From JAAXHF01 sp965242605 (GTDB lineage Bacteria > Desulfobacterota > Binatia > Bin18), in contig CBDESS010000001.1 of NCBI GenBank assembly GCA_965242605.1, positions 1,612,001 to 1,676,000 of the forward strand: a DNA stretch of 64,000 nt, in the 5' to 3' direction. Both the position numbers and the translations under genes were made by a program. Of the stretch, positions 33,311-40,597 are shown one piece after another. The stretch's first letter is position 1; every line of letters begins with the position of its first letter. The notes under the pieces are model-generated. The model had not been told where the DNA came from, made no database searches, and saw only the letters and a program-made list of their open reading frames with translations.

Positions 33311-34798
33311 TTAATCCTCGGCACTGACCGCCGGCAGGTCCTCCCCGAGGGCCAGCCGGGAGAGGACGGCACGCAGATCGTCGTTCGACAAACCCCGGTC
33401 GGCCGGCGTATGAAACAGGAGTGCTACCCGCTGGTCTTCCAGAGAGCGCCGGGCCAGGCGGGCCTGGGCGCGCATGCGGACCAGGGGGCCGATGAGCCGG
33501 GCCAACTCAGAGGTGAAGCGGGCGGCCAGTAAGAGCGCCTGGCCGGCACTCTGTGCTCCGGCGAGCGCCTCGCGGTAGACAGCCACCATCCCGGCATGGA
33601 GCACAAGCCCGGTTTTTCTCTCCTCCCATAATTCGCCCCGGACCGTCCCCCAGCTCAGCCGCATGGCGTCAACGACCGGCCACATCTCGGGCTGTAAGGC
33701 CGGGGCGCTCTCGGCCGCAATCAGACGGACGAAGACCGCTTTCAACTCGTCCGACAGTTGGCTTGGCTCTCGGACATGCCAGCGGTGGGGGGGGAGAGGG
33801 CGGGCCAGGATTGTGCCCTCGACACTGAGAACAAGATGGTCTTCAACCGATTGGCCGAGCAGCGTCAGGCTGGCGGTATAGTACACTTGGCCGTCCTCGG
33901 TGTAGTCGGTGCGTAAGGCGTGGGCGTTGACCGACAGCTCGGGATGACAGTATACCCGGCCCCGGTCATACACCTTCTCAATCCCCTTGCGCAGCTGGAC
34001 GCAGGTGTGGGCTGCTGGAAAGAAGTATTCATATGGCGAGGGCGTCCAGTCGACCTCGGCCTCTCGCATTTCCAGGCGCAGGGCGGCTTCCTGGGCACCA
34101 CGGGTGAAGCGTTCCCGCGCACTCCCGGCTTCTCCGCCGCTGTGGAAGGCTTCGCGCAGTGTGCCAAACAGTCGTTCGCTGGGGTAGGGACCACGGTAGC
34201 GGAGGGCGCGTTTGCCCTGGTCCTGGCTCAGCAGCGCGAAGACATTGAGCACGCTTGAGCCGGCACCGGGCGGCAGGCTACCGGGGTCATCGAGAGGTGG
34301 GATCGCTGCCACGTCGGTGTAGCGCACCGCCCGGAACAGGGTCAGGAAACGCTGCTGCTGAAAGCCGACCTCCCCGTCCAAGGTCCACAGGCAGTCCGAG
34401 AGGCCCCAACCGAGATGTGAAGCCGTGGCCGCGCTGACACCCAGGAAGCGGCCATCGAGTCCGCGGACCTTAAAGCGTTGGAGGGTCCGGTCGCTGCCCT
34501 CGCCCCGCCACGTGAGGAGGAGCAACAGGCGTCCGTGTCGGTCAAACGTTGCCAGCCGCAGTGGCGCGTGGGGGGGTGGCTCATCGGGCACAAAGAGGCT
34601 CAGGCTGCCGTGCTGAGAGCGGCGAGCGATAGGCCGGCCTAGGTGGCGCAGGTCCCCTGTCGGGTCGGCGGCCGCTTGGCCGAGAGCGTGCCTCAGGCGG
34701 TTGAGCAGCCCGGGCGCAAGGTCTTCCAGGGCGAGGGTTTCGAGGGCAAGAGCCAGGCTGGCAGGAGTGATGTCGTCGGGGGCGATGCTGTCGGGCAT
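33311..34798 (-). CDS. Protein of unknown function, downstream of a Ski2-like helicase
   Basis: The 495-residue soluble protein has no signal peptide, no membrane span and no motif that I recognise. It has a Leu-rich N-terminus, a central part with aromatic phrases (SPYEYFFPAAHTC, GRVYCHPELSVNAHAL) and an Arg-rich helical C-terminus (VRMRAQARLARRSLEDQRVAL). The ATG follows no strong ribosome site. It lies 66 bases downstream of the helicase gene on the same strand, so the two may act together. Codon use looks like that of its neighbours. Function is unknown. Confidence 0.7.
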   Translation of the reverse strand: MPDSIAPDDITPASLALALETLALEDLAPGLLNRLRHALGQAAADPTGDLRHLGRPIARRSQHGSLSLFVPDEPPPHAPLRLATFDRHGRLLLLLTWRGEGSDRTLQRFKVRGLDGRFLGVSAATASHLGWGLSDCLWTLDGEVGFQQQRFLTLFRAVRYTDVAAIPPLDDPGSLPPGAGSSVLNVFALLSQDQGKRALRYRGPYPSERLFGTLREAFHSGGEAGSARERFTRGAQEAALRLEMREAEVDWTPSPYEYFFPAAHTCVQLRKGIEKVYDRGRVYCHPELSVNAHALRTDYTEDGQVYYTASLTLLGQSVEDHLVLSVEGTILARPLPPHRWHVREPSQLSDELKAVFVRLIAAESAPALQPEMWPVVDAMRLSWGTVRGELWEERKTGLVLHAGMVAVYREALAGAQSAGQALLLAARFTSELARLIGPLVRMRAQARLARRSLEDQRVALLFHTPADRGLSNDDLRAVLSRLALGEDLPAVSAED

Positions 34799-34864
34799 GA
34801 ACGAAACTGCCTTGTGTGATGCTCGGGGCGGTGGCTGGCTACACGAAGCGCGTGGCTGAACGGC

Positions 34865-37102
34865 TCAGCCGGCGGCGTTCAGGGTCTCAATCTGACCGGG
34901 CGACAGGTAGGCGGCCAGGACCTCCGGGGACGCCTCTTGGACTGCCGTGGGCGAGTCAAAGCCGGCCGCTACCAGGGCGCGGACCGATTCCCGGTCAAGG
35001 CCGGGCAACGCACGGGCGAGGGCCAAGCCGTCCGGCCTGACGCCGAAACGCACACTGTCGGCCAAGTCCTTGAGGCGGTCGGCTCTGCTCCAGCCCATCA
35101 CCTCGGCCACCTCGTTGGCCGCGTCGGCCAGCCAGCCGATCTCATCGGTCAGCGATCTGATCGTGCCGGCGTAACACCGATAGCGGCTCTCCAGGCCGGA
35201 CAGCGCACCGCCCCTGATCCATTCGCCCAGTAACAGGGAGAGTTTAGCCGAACGGACCTCCGTGCTGGTCGGGAGCATGTCGGCGTGCAAGAGGCGTTTG
35301 AGCTCCTCGCCGGGCGGATCGTCGCCATCGGGCAGCTGCTCATTCAGCATGCTTTCATATATGCGGCTGCGGTGTTCGGTGCTGGACAGCGGTACATAGA
35401 CCCGTTTGCCGTCCGCGGTCAGGCTGAACAGGTGAAACAACTCCAGCTCGGGCACAGCCCGGTCCCGGGCCTGGCTGAAAAAGCGGGCCAGCTTGACCGC
35501 GGTGGCGGCCTGAATACCCCGGCGAGCGGCGACTTCGCCCAGGCTGGAGGCTTCGAGCCGGCCGTCTTCGCCGCGGATGACGAGCTGGGCCCGCACCAGC
35601 TCGGCAAGGGTCTGTTCGACCTCGTGGGCCTTGTCCGCGGCCTGGGATGAGTCGGCCCCCCGTCGCAGAAAACCCAGATAGGTCAGGCCACAGAACGACA
35701 CCACCTCATCGGCGGTGGAGCAGACCTTGGAGGCAATGAGGTTCAGCACCCGGTCGGCAAAACCGGCTTGGCCGGGGGCCAGGGCAAACTGTTCCTGCTC
35801 GCCCAGAATGTAGCCGTTCCACAGCAGGTCGGCCTGAAACTGGTTGACGGCGATGACGATGGAGCGGCCAAACTCTTCATGAAAGCCCAGGCGCCCGGCT
35901 CGGCCAGAGATATTTTCGTACTCGGCCCACGACACCGGGACCTCGACCGGTGTGCCTGTCCGCTCGTCTGTCTCCCACTTCATCGGCTCAACAAACACGG
36001 TCGAGGCCGGCAGGTTGACGCCAAAGGCGAGGGTGGTGGTGCAGGCAATCACCCGCAGCTCTCCGCGCCGATAGGCGGCTTCCACCACGCCGCGTTCCTC
36101 AGAGGTGAGGTCCGCGTGATGAAACGCCACCCCGCCGGCACAGGCGGTTTTGAGTTGGGCTTTGAGCGCGGTTTCTTCGCAGCGGTCGAGTTCGGCCAGG
36201 GCGGTGGGGGCGGGCGGCAGTTGGGCACTGTCGGCCAGGGCCAGGGCACACCGCACGGTGTCGCGCTTGCTCTTGAGGAAGATCAATATCTGCTCTTCCC
36301 GGTGCGCCAGCTGTTTGACCGCGGCCAGTAAAATCTCGGTCGGCTCTTCGCTCTTGACCTCAACAAGCTGCTCCTGGCCTTCTTCTCCGGTGTTATAGGC
36401 TTTGTAGCGAAATGCTCCGTTCAGCAGGACGCCGCGGTACAGCTCGACCGGCCGCTCATCTTGCAGCAGCAGGTCGGCTTCCAGCCACTCGGCAATGTGT
36501 TCGGCCTCGCCCAAGACTGCGGACAGCCCCAGCAGCTGCGGTCTCGGCTCAGAGCCTAAGAGTTTTGCCAGGCTCAGCTCCAGCCCTGCCCCACGTTCGG
36601 CCTCGCTCAGCATTTGCAACTCGTCCACCACGACCAGCGCAACGCTGCGCAGCAGATGGGGACGGCGGACCAGGAGCTGCGACAGCCGCTCATACACCAG
36701 GACGGCCAGCTGATAGTCGCCCTGTTCAATCGCCTGGTCAAACTCGTGGTGGTCGCGGGTGGCAACGGCGACCTTGACTCCATACGCGCCATAGCGGTCG
36801 CAGAAGGTCTGGTATTTTTCTTCGGCCAGGGCGCGCAGCGGGGTCAGGTACAAGACCCGTTTGCCGGCAAAGGTGGCCCGCATGGCGGCCATCTCGCCCA
36901 CAAAGGTCTTGCCCGAAGAGGTGGGCGAGGAAATGACCAGGCTGCGGCCTTCAAACAGACCGTAGCGCTGTACAGCAATCTCTTGGACGGGCAGCAGAAA
37001 CTCCCCCTGCTGGCGCTCCCAAATCTCCAGCAGGCTGTCGGCCAGGCCGTATTTGCGTAAATCTCGAATCCGTCGCACTGGCTCGCCTCCAAACGCGCTC
37101 AT
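34865..37102 (-). CDS. Superfamily 2 DExH-type helicase, Ski2/Hel308-like, with C-terminal HhH
   Basis: The 745-residue helicase starts at ATG 37102, a Ski2-like N-terminus (RKYGLADSLLEIWE). Motif I is SSPTSSGKTFVG, motif Ia TPLRALAEEK, motif II is VVVDELQML, which is unusual because the family normally has DExH, and motif III is LSAV rather than SAT. Motif V is ATTLAFGVNLPAST-like (CTTTLAFGVNLPASTVFVEP) and motif VI NISGRAGRLGFHEEFGR. The end (SVRALVAAGFDSPTAVQEAS...) is a helix-hairpin-helix DNA-binding tail, as in Hel308. A role in repair or defence is possible. It is followed by the 495-residue unknown protein. Confidence 0.9.
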   Translation of the reverse strand: MSAFGGEPVRRIRDLRKYGLADSLLEIWERQQGEFLLPVQEIAVQRYGLFEGRSLVISSPTSSGKTFVGEMAAMRATFAGKRVLYLTPLRALAEEKYQTFCDRYGAYGVKVAVATRDHHEFDQAIEQGDYQLAVLVYERLSQLLVRRPHLLRSVALVVVDELQMLSEAERGAGLELSLAKLLGSEPRPQLLGLSAVLGEAEHIAEWLEADLLLQDERPVELYRGVLLNGAFRYKAYNTGEEGQEQLVEVKSEEPTEILLAAVKQLAHREEQILIFLKSKRDTVRCALALADSAQLPPAPTALAELDRCEETALKAQLKTACAGGVAFHHADLTSEERGVVEAAYRRGELRVIACTTTLAFGVNLPASTVFVEPMKWETDERTGTPVEVPVSWAEYENISGRAGRLGFHEEFGRSIVIAVNQFQADLLWNGYILGEQEQFALAPGQAGFADRVLNLIASKVCSTADEVVSFCGLTYLGFLRRGADSSQAADKAHEVEQTLAELVRAQLVIRGEDGRLEASSLGEVAARRGIQAATAVKLARFFSQARDRAVPELELFHLFSLTADGKRVYVPLSSTEHRSRIYESMLNEQLPDGDDPPGEELKRLLHADMLPTSTEVRSAKLSLLLGEWIRGGALSGLESRYRCYAGTIRSLTDEIGWLADAANEVAEVMGWSRADRLKDLADSVRFGVRPDGLALARALPGLDRESVRALVAAGFDSPTAVQEASPEVLAAYLSPGQIETLNAAG

Positions 37103-37169
37103 GTTACCAAGGGGCCGAAGCGGAGAAAAGAGCGGCGTGGCCGGAGAGGGGTTGTGAGGCGCAGACCCC

Positions 37170-37634
37170 TCAGCCCGAGTGCGACCGCTCGGCCCGAAGC
37201 GCCCGCGCATAGCCGCTCATCCCCCCACAACTCAGGATGTCAATATGGAGGTCTGACAGACCCCGCGCCGCGTAGCGCGTCCCAGCGCTGAGGTCTTTGA
37301 CGACCGTGTCGTTGATATCAATGCGCAGACGGTCGCCGGCCCGAATCTCCGCCGCCTCCCACACGGTGAGCGGGGCGAGGCCGATATTGATGCAGATACG
37401 GAAAAAAGGTCGGGCAAAGCCTGGGGCAATAACGGCCCGGATGCCGTTACGGCGCAGGGCTTCGGCGGTCCGGGCTGCCCCTGGGCCGTCTCCGAGCCGG
37501 CCGGTCGCCAGCAGGATAGTCTCCCCCTCCTCCGCACGCCCGGGCTCAGCCAGCCGGCTGAAGAGCGCAGCAGCCGACACATCGCCTGTCACCACCCAGA
37601 CTCGTCCGGTTAGAATACAAGCGTCTGTGTCCAT
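37170..37634 (-). CDS. LeuD-like aconitase swivel-domain protein, degenerate
   Basis: The 154-residue protein starts at ATG 37634 (MDTDACILTGRVWVV). The second half matches the small subunit of 3-isopropylmalate dehydratase: IRAVIAPGFARPFFRICINIGL, then AEIRAGDRLRIDINDTVV and ILSCGG. The usual GSSREHA loop that touches the substrate phosphate region is replaced by LGDGPGAARTAEA, so ordinary LeuD activity is doubtful. The large subunit is not nearby. It sits between the helicase gene and a terminase fragment. Confidence 0.7.
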   Translation of the reverse strand: MDTDACILTGRVWVVTGDVSAAALFSRLAEPGRAEEGETILLATGRLGDGPGAARTAEALRRNGIRAVIAPGFARPFFRICINIGLAPLTVWEAAEIRAGDRLRIDINDTVVKDLSAGTRYAARGLSDLHIDILSCGGMSGYARALRAERSHSG

Positions 37635-37797
37635 GTATGGCCCCGCTGCCCGGCGTGCAGCATAGTGGCACAGGCGGGGCTTGTCGAGAGCGGTCTGGTG
37701 TGCTCTTGCAAACTCCGGGTGGATTCGGTGACAACTCTGCCACAAAAAGATTTGGTGTTCGGCATTTTCTACGATCTGTGGCTTCCATCTGTCCGGC

Positions 37798-38400
37798 TCA
37801 GGAAAGAGGTTTTGAGCCACACAGCCACGGTGATCTCGCATTTTCAGGAGTGAATACCGATATTGCCAGGTTTAGCGCGTCTTCCGATTTCCGGGCATTC
37901 CAATGTGCTGCTTCATCGCCCACTACAATCACCGGCTGATGACCATGCAGTTGGGCGGGGTTGCCGGACAAAACATGCAGTTGGCAACGACCGGGGATGT
38001 ATGCAAGCGTGTCAAATACATTGCCCGCCCTACGGACACGGAATTCACCGCCCAGCTTGCGGCTACCCGTCAAGCTCGGTTGATCCGGGTGTAGCTGGTT
38101 CAGGAAGCCAGGCAGTTGGCCCAAAAAAGGCTTTGTCAATGTCAGGCTTCCGGCAACAACAATTATCTCGTTGCCTTCCCGATAGGCCGGGCCGGTTGGA
38201 GAGAGATAAGCACACGCTAAGGCGGCTGGCAGGGTTGTCTTGCCCGGACCTTTGCCGGTTGAGCAACCGATACTGCCAACGGCATCATCCTCAACCGCAT
38301 AAAGCAGGGTGCGTTGCCAATCTTGGAGACGGAGGGTTTCACCTTGCCGATCTCCATTCGGGCATTTCAGCGTCTCTCCCCATTCCGCTAGTGCGTTCAT
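37798..38400 (-). pseudogene. Phage terminase large-subunit fragment
   Basis: About 200 residues match the N-terminal ATPase half of a large terminase: KCPNGDRQGETLRLQDWQRTLL, a Walker-A-like CSTGKGPGKTTLPAALACA, the following motif EIIVVAGSLT, and a Walker-B region VIVVGDEAAHWN. The reading frame ends soon after (TPENARSPWL...) and the nuclease half is absent. Intact terminases are twice this length, so this is a prophage remnant. No capsid, portal or integrase gene is next to it. Confidence 0.72.
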
Positions 38401-38559
38401 GGCTGTGCTCGGAGTCTACTCTAACCGGATGCGCCTCGGTCGGACTTGTTTTTCTTTTTGGGCCCTGGCTTGGGGTCCCCACACCTGAAAGACATTGTGT
38501 ATGCCTCTCTCTAGCTGCCTCATTACAATCAGGGTTAGTTGTCAAGTCCTGGCTCGCAC
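38401..38559. other. Gap without recognisable gene between the terminase remnant and the module fragment
   Basis: I see no coding frame with support in this stretch. It contains pyrimidine-rich runs and, at its end, the A-run of the minus-strand terminator. It is likely decayed island DNA. Confidence 0.4.
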
Positions 38560-38586
38560 AAAAAAAGCCCGACTAAACAGCCGGGC
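38560..38586 (-). terminator. Rho-independent terminator
   Basis: On the minus strand an eight-base stem (GCCCGGCT/AGTCGGGC, with one G-U pair) with loop GTTT is followed by seven Ts. It lies directly downstream of the module fragment and would end transcription of the secreted-module genes. Confidence 0.8.
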
Positions 38587-38603
38587 CGTTTCAGCGCCGG
38601 GTG

Positions 38604-38725
38604 TTACTCCGCTTCTTCGGATGGAACGATGACAAAGCCTTGCACGGGCTCTTGCCATTTAAGACGCGGGGATTCCCCCGGGCTGGGAAAGTCGTTCACC
38701 ACAACATCCTTCTCTGCTTCCCGCT
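38604..38725 (-). pseudogene. C-terminal fragment of the SGW...WQE secreted module
   Basis: The minus strand encodes REAEKDVVVNDFPSPGES followed by KWQEPVQGFVIVPSEE and a stop. This is nearly identical to the module ends at 40598-42461, at both protein and DNA level. The start of the module and the signal peptide are missing. It lies in a different frame from the intact gene just upstream. It is best seen as a piece left by recombination between repeated module copies. Confidence 0.7.
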
Positions 38726-38728
38726 TGC

Positions 38729-39781
38729 TTAGCATCTGACTTGCCCTCCGGGGCCACACGGGTAGGGGGAAGTCATGGTGAAACCCCCCGAGCGTGTAGA
38801 GGAAGCCAACCACCACACATTATATTGAACTGTCAATTCGGCATCAGGACGGATAGCACGGCCAGGCAGCACACCTGCTGAGTCGAACACCTCCCTGATC
38901 GGAATGGTGACGATGTTTCCCGCCCGTGTCGGGCGGCCAACACGCGCATATGCCCAGGTGGGTTGATAGCGGGGGGCTTCCCCGGCTTGTCGATCCCAGA
39001 TCAGGATAGTGCTTTGCCTTAGCGCCGCATCTTGGGTCGGTCCGCGCGTCAAGCTCAGCAATTCGTTTATTGTGGCTGTACTAGTGATATTGAACCGGAG
39101 ATATGTCAGCGTGTCCCAGGTGATACCCGTTGCCAAGATATTCCACTCCCCACTTTCATCAAGCGTGGTGTCGTATCCCCCCACGAGAGTCAAAAAGTTA
39201 TTCGCGAGGAGAAAATTTCTCTCCGGGGGGCCGCCTGTGAGCGGAAGGATTCCAGGGGGATAGACGATCGGCACATTCCCGCTTTCCCAGTACTGGTACT
39301 CCTCCCGGATAAACTCTAGAACAAAGCTCTGTGTGGCTTCTTGCCACCTGAGACGCGCAGATTCCCCCGGGCTCGGGAAATCGTTCAACTCAACAGTCCG
39401 ATCTACCCCTCTGAGGAATTCTTCGTCAGGTGTGGAAACGCTGAAGGCGTGTTCTTGAATCGTCTCCCCGTCTACGACAAGCGCCACGGTGTGCCTACTG
39501 GACCCAAGCAGGTTCCAGTTTATTTGCGTGATAAAGCCGTTATTGGTGTCACCGCATTCGCTTTCCGTATCAGCACGGGGGATATTCCGAGCGACCGAAA
39601 GGCGTTGCGATTCGTTCACGACTATTTCCACATTCCGCCCGGAGCAGACCCAGCCGGACATAAAGCCGATCCCGCTCTGGAGGGAATCCCGGGCAGGAAC
39701 TTCCAGGTTGCCCCGGGTTTGCCCCAAGGCCGGCACGGTGTGGAACACCACCACCATCAGAATCAAAATCGCTGTGGTCAT
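38729..39781 (-). CDS. Secreted protein with one SGW...WQE module and an unknown C-terminal domain
   Basis: The 350-residue protein starts at ATG 39781 (AAGGGGAAGAAG upstream). A signal peptide (TTAILILMVVVFHTVPALG) is followed by a module over about residues 24-155 (LQSGIGFMSGWVCSGRNVE, then NNGFITQINWNLLGSSRHTV and LRWQEATQSFVL). The remaining 190 residues look like a beta-rich domain (DTLTYLRFNITSTATINELL, then EVFDSAGVLPGRAIRPDAEL) with mixed polar content. It may be a DNRLRE-like or TNF-like extracellular domain, which I cannot settle. It shares the module and signal peptide style with the 40598 gene. Confidence 0.75.
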   Translation of the reverse strand: MTTAILILMVVVFHTVPALGQTRGNLEVPARDSLQSGIGFMSGWVCSGRNVEIVVNESQRLSVARNIPRADTESECGDTNNGFITQINWNLLGSSRHTVALVVDGETIQEHAFSVSTPDEEFLRGVDRTVELNDFPSPGESARLRWQEATQSFVLEFIREEYQYWESGNVPIVYPPGILPLTGGPPERNFLLANNFLTLVGGYDTTLDESGEWNILATGITWDTLTYLRFNITSTATINELLSLTRGPTQDAALRQSTILIWDRQAGEAPRYQPTWAYARVGRPTRAGNIVTIPIREVFDSAGVLPGRAIRPDAELTVQYNVWWLASSTRSGGFTMTSPYPCGPGGQVRC

Positions 39782-39927
39782 ACTTCTTCCCCTTTCACCC
39801 GGCCGCGGCCGGGGCTGTAATGATGTTGCCGGGGGGCTTGGGCCCCCGGGATAGACCTCAGAAACAAAATCATGCCCAACCAGGCGCTTCCCGGTTGCAT
39901 CCGGGCTGGGTAGGTCAAGCAAGGGGT

Positions 39928-40281
39928 TCACCGCCGGCATGCGAGCATCTGGCTCTCGTAGATTTGCTCCCTCAGGGGCGAAGTGGCCTGTATACTAGGG
40001 GAAGTGTAGCTGTACCTCATCAGTCGCTCCTCATAGAGCTCGGCCTCGAAATGACGCTGACACTCCCGCCGGATAGCGTCACCGTCTTGGCCCTTGGCGT
40101 CCGCTTCGTCCGCTCTCTTACGGTAGAGCAACATTATTTCTCTGCTGTTTTTCGCTAGACTGGCAGTGAGCTCCTTCGGGTCCTGTGCCTCCGCTCCTGT
40201 GAGCGGTGATAGCACGCAACCGAGAGTGAATAGCGCACCAACTACCAGCAAGAGGCAGGACTGACTATTCATGAGTGTCAT
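39928..40281 (-). CDS. Small exported protein, possible lipoprotein
   Basis: The 117-residue protein starts at ATG 40281 after AAGGAGG; a longer frame is not supported. The N-terminus (SCLLLVVGALFTLGCVLS) is a signal peptide whose LGC could serve as an imperfect lipobox. The mature part is helical and charged (SLAKNSREIMLLYRKRADEADAKG). There is no known family. It lies between two secreted-module genes on the same strand and may belong to the same expression unit. Confidence 0.65.
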   Translation of the reverse strand: MTLMNSQSCLLLVVGALFTLGCVLSPLTGAEAQDPKELTASLAKNSREIMLLYRKRADEADAKGQDGDAIRRECQRHFEAELYEERLMRYSYTSPSIQATSPLREQIYESQMLACRR

Positions 40282-40423
40282 TGTTTCGATCCTCCTTCCA
40301 TCAGGTTCCAGTTCCATTGCAGGATGAACCCGCACAAAAAGCCCCTTCTGTCCTATCTCCCCGCAACCACACGGGTTTTTGATGCGGGGGATGACACAAT
40401 TGCCTTCGAACAAGCCTCTAACA

Positions 40424-40459
40424 GTACAAAAATGAGAGAAGCCCGGCTTGCCCCGGGCT
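40424..40459 (-). terminator. Likely Rho-independent terminator of the two-module gene
   Basis: On the minus strand a seven-base stem (AGCCCGG/CCGGGCT) with a six-base loop is followed by a T-rich tract (TCTCTCATTTTTG). It lies 140 bases after the stop of the module gene. Confidence 0.5.
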
Positions 40460-40597
40460 CAATCTGGGGGCAAGGCTCCCTTCCTTTCCATTTTGAAGAC
40501 CCGTCCTCCCCCTTGCGAAGGGGCATGGGGACCCCTGTCGCCAATTCCGCCTTGAGGGCAGAATCGGAAGGGTGAGATTAGATGCAACACGCATTGT

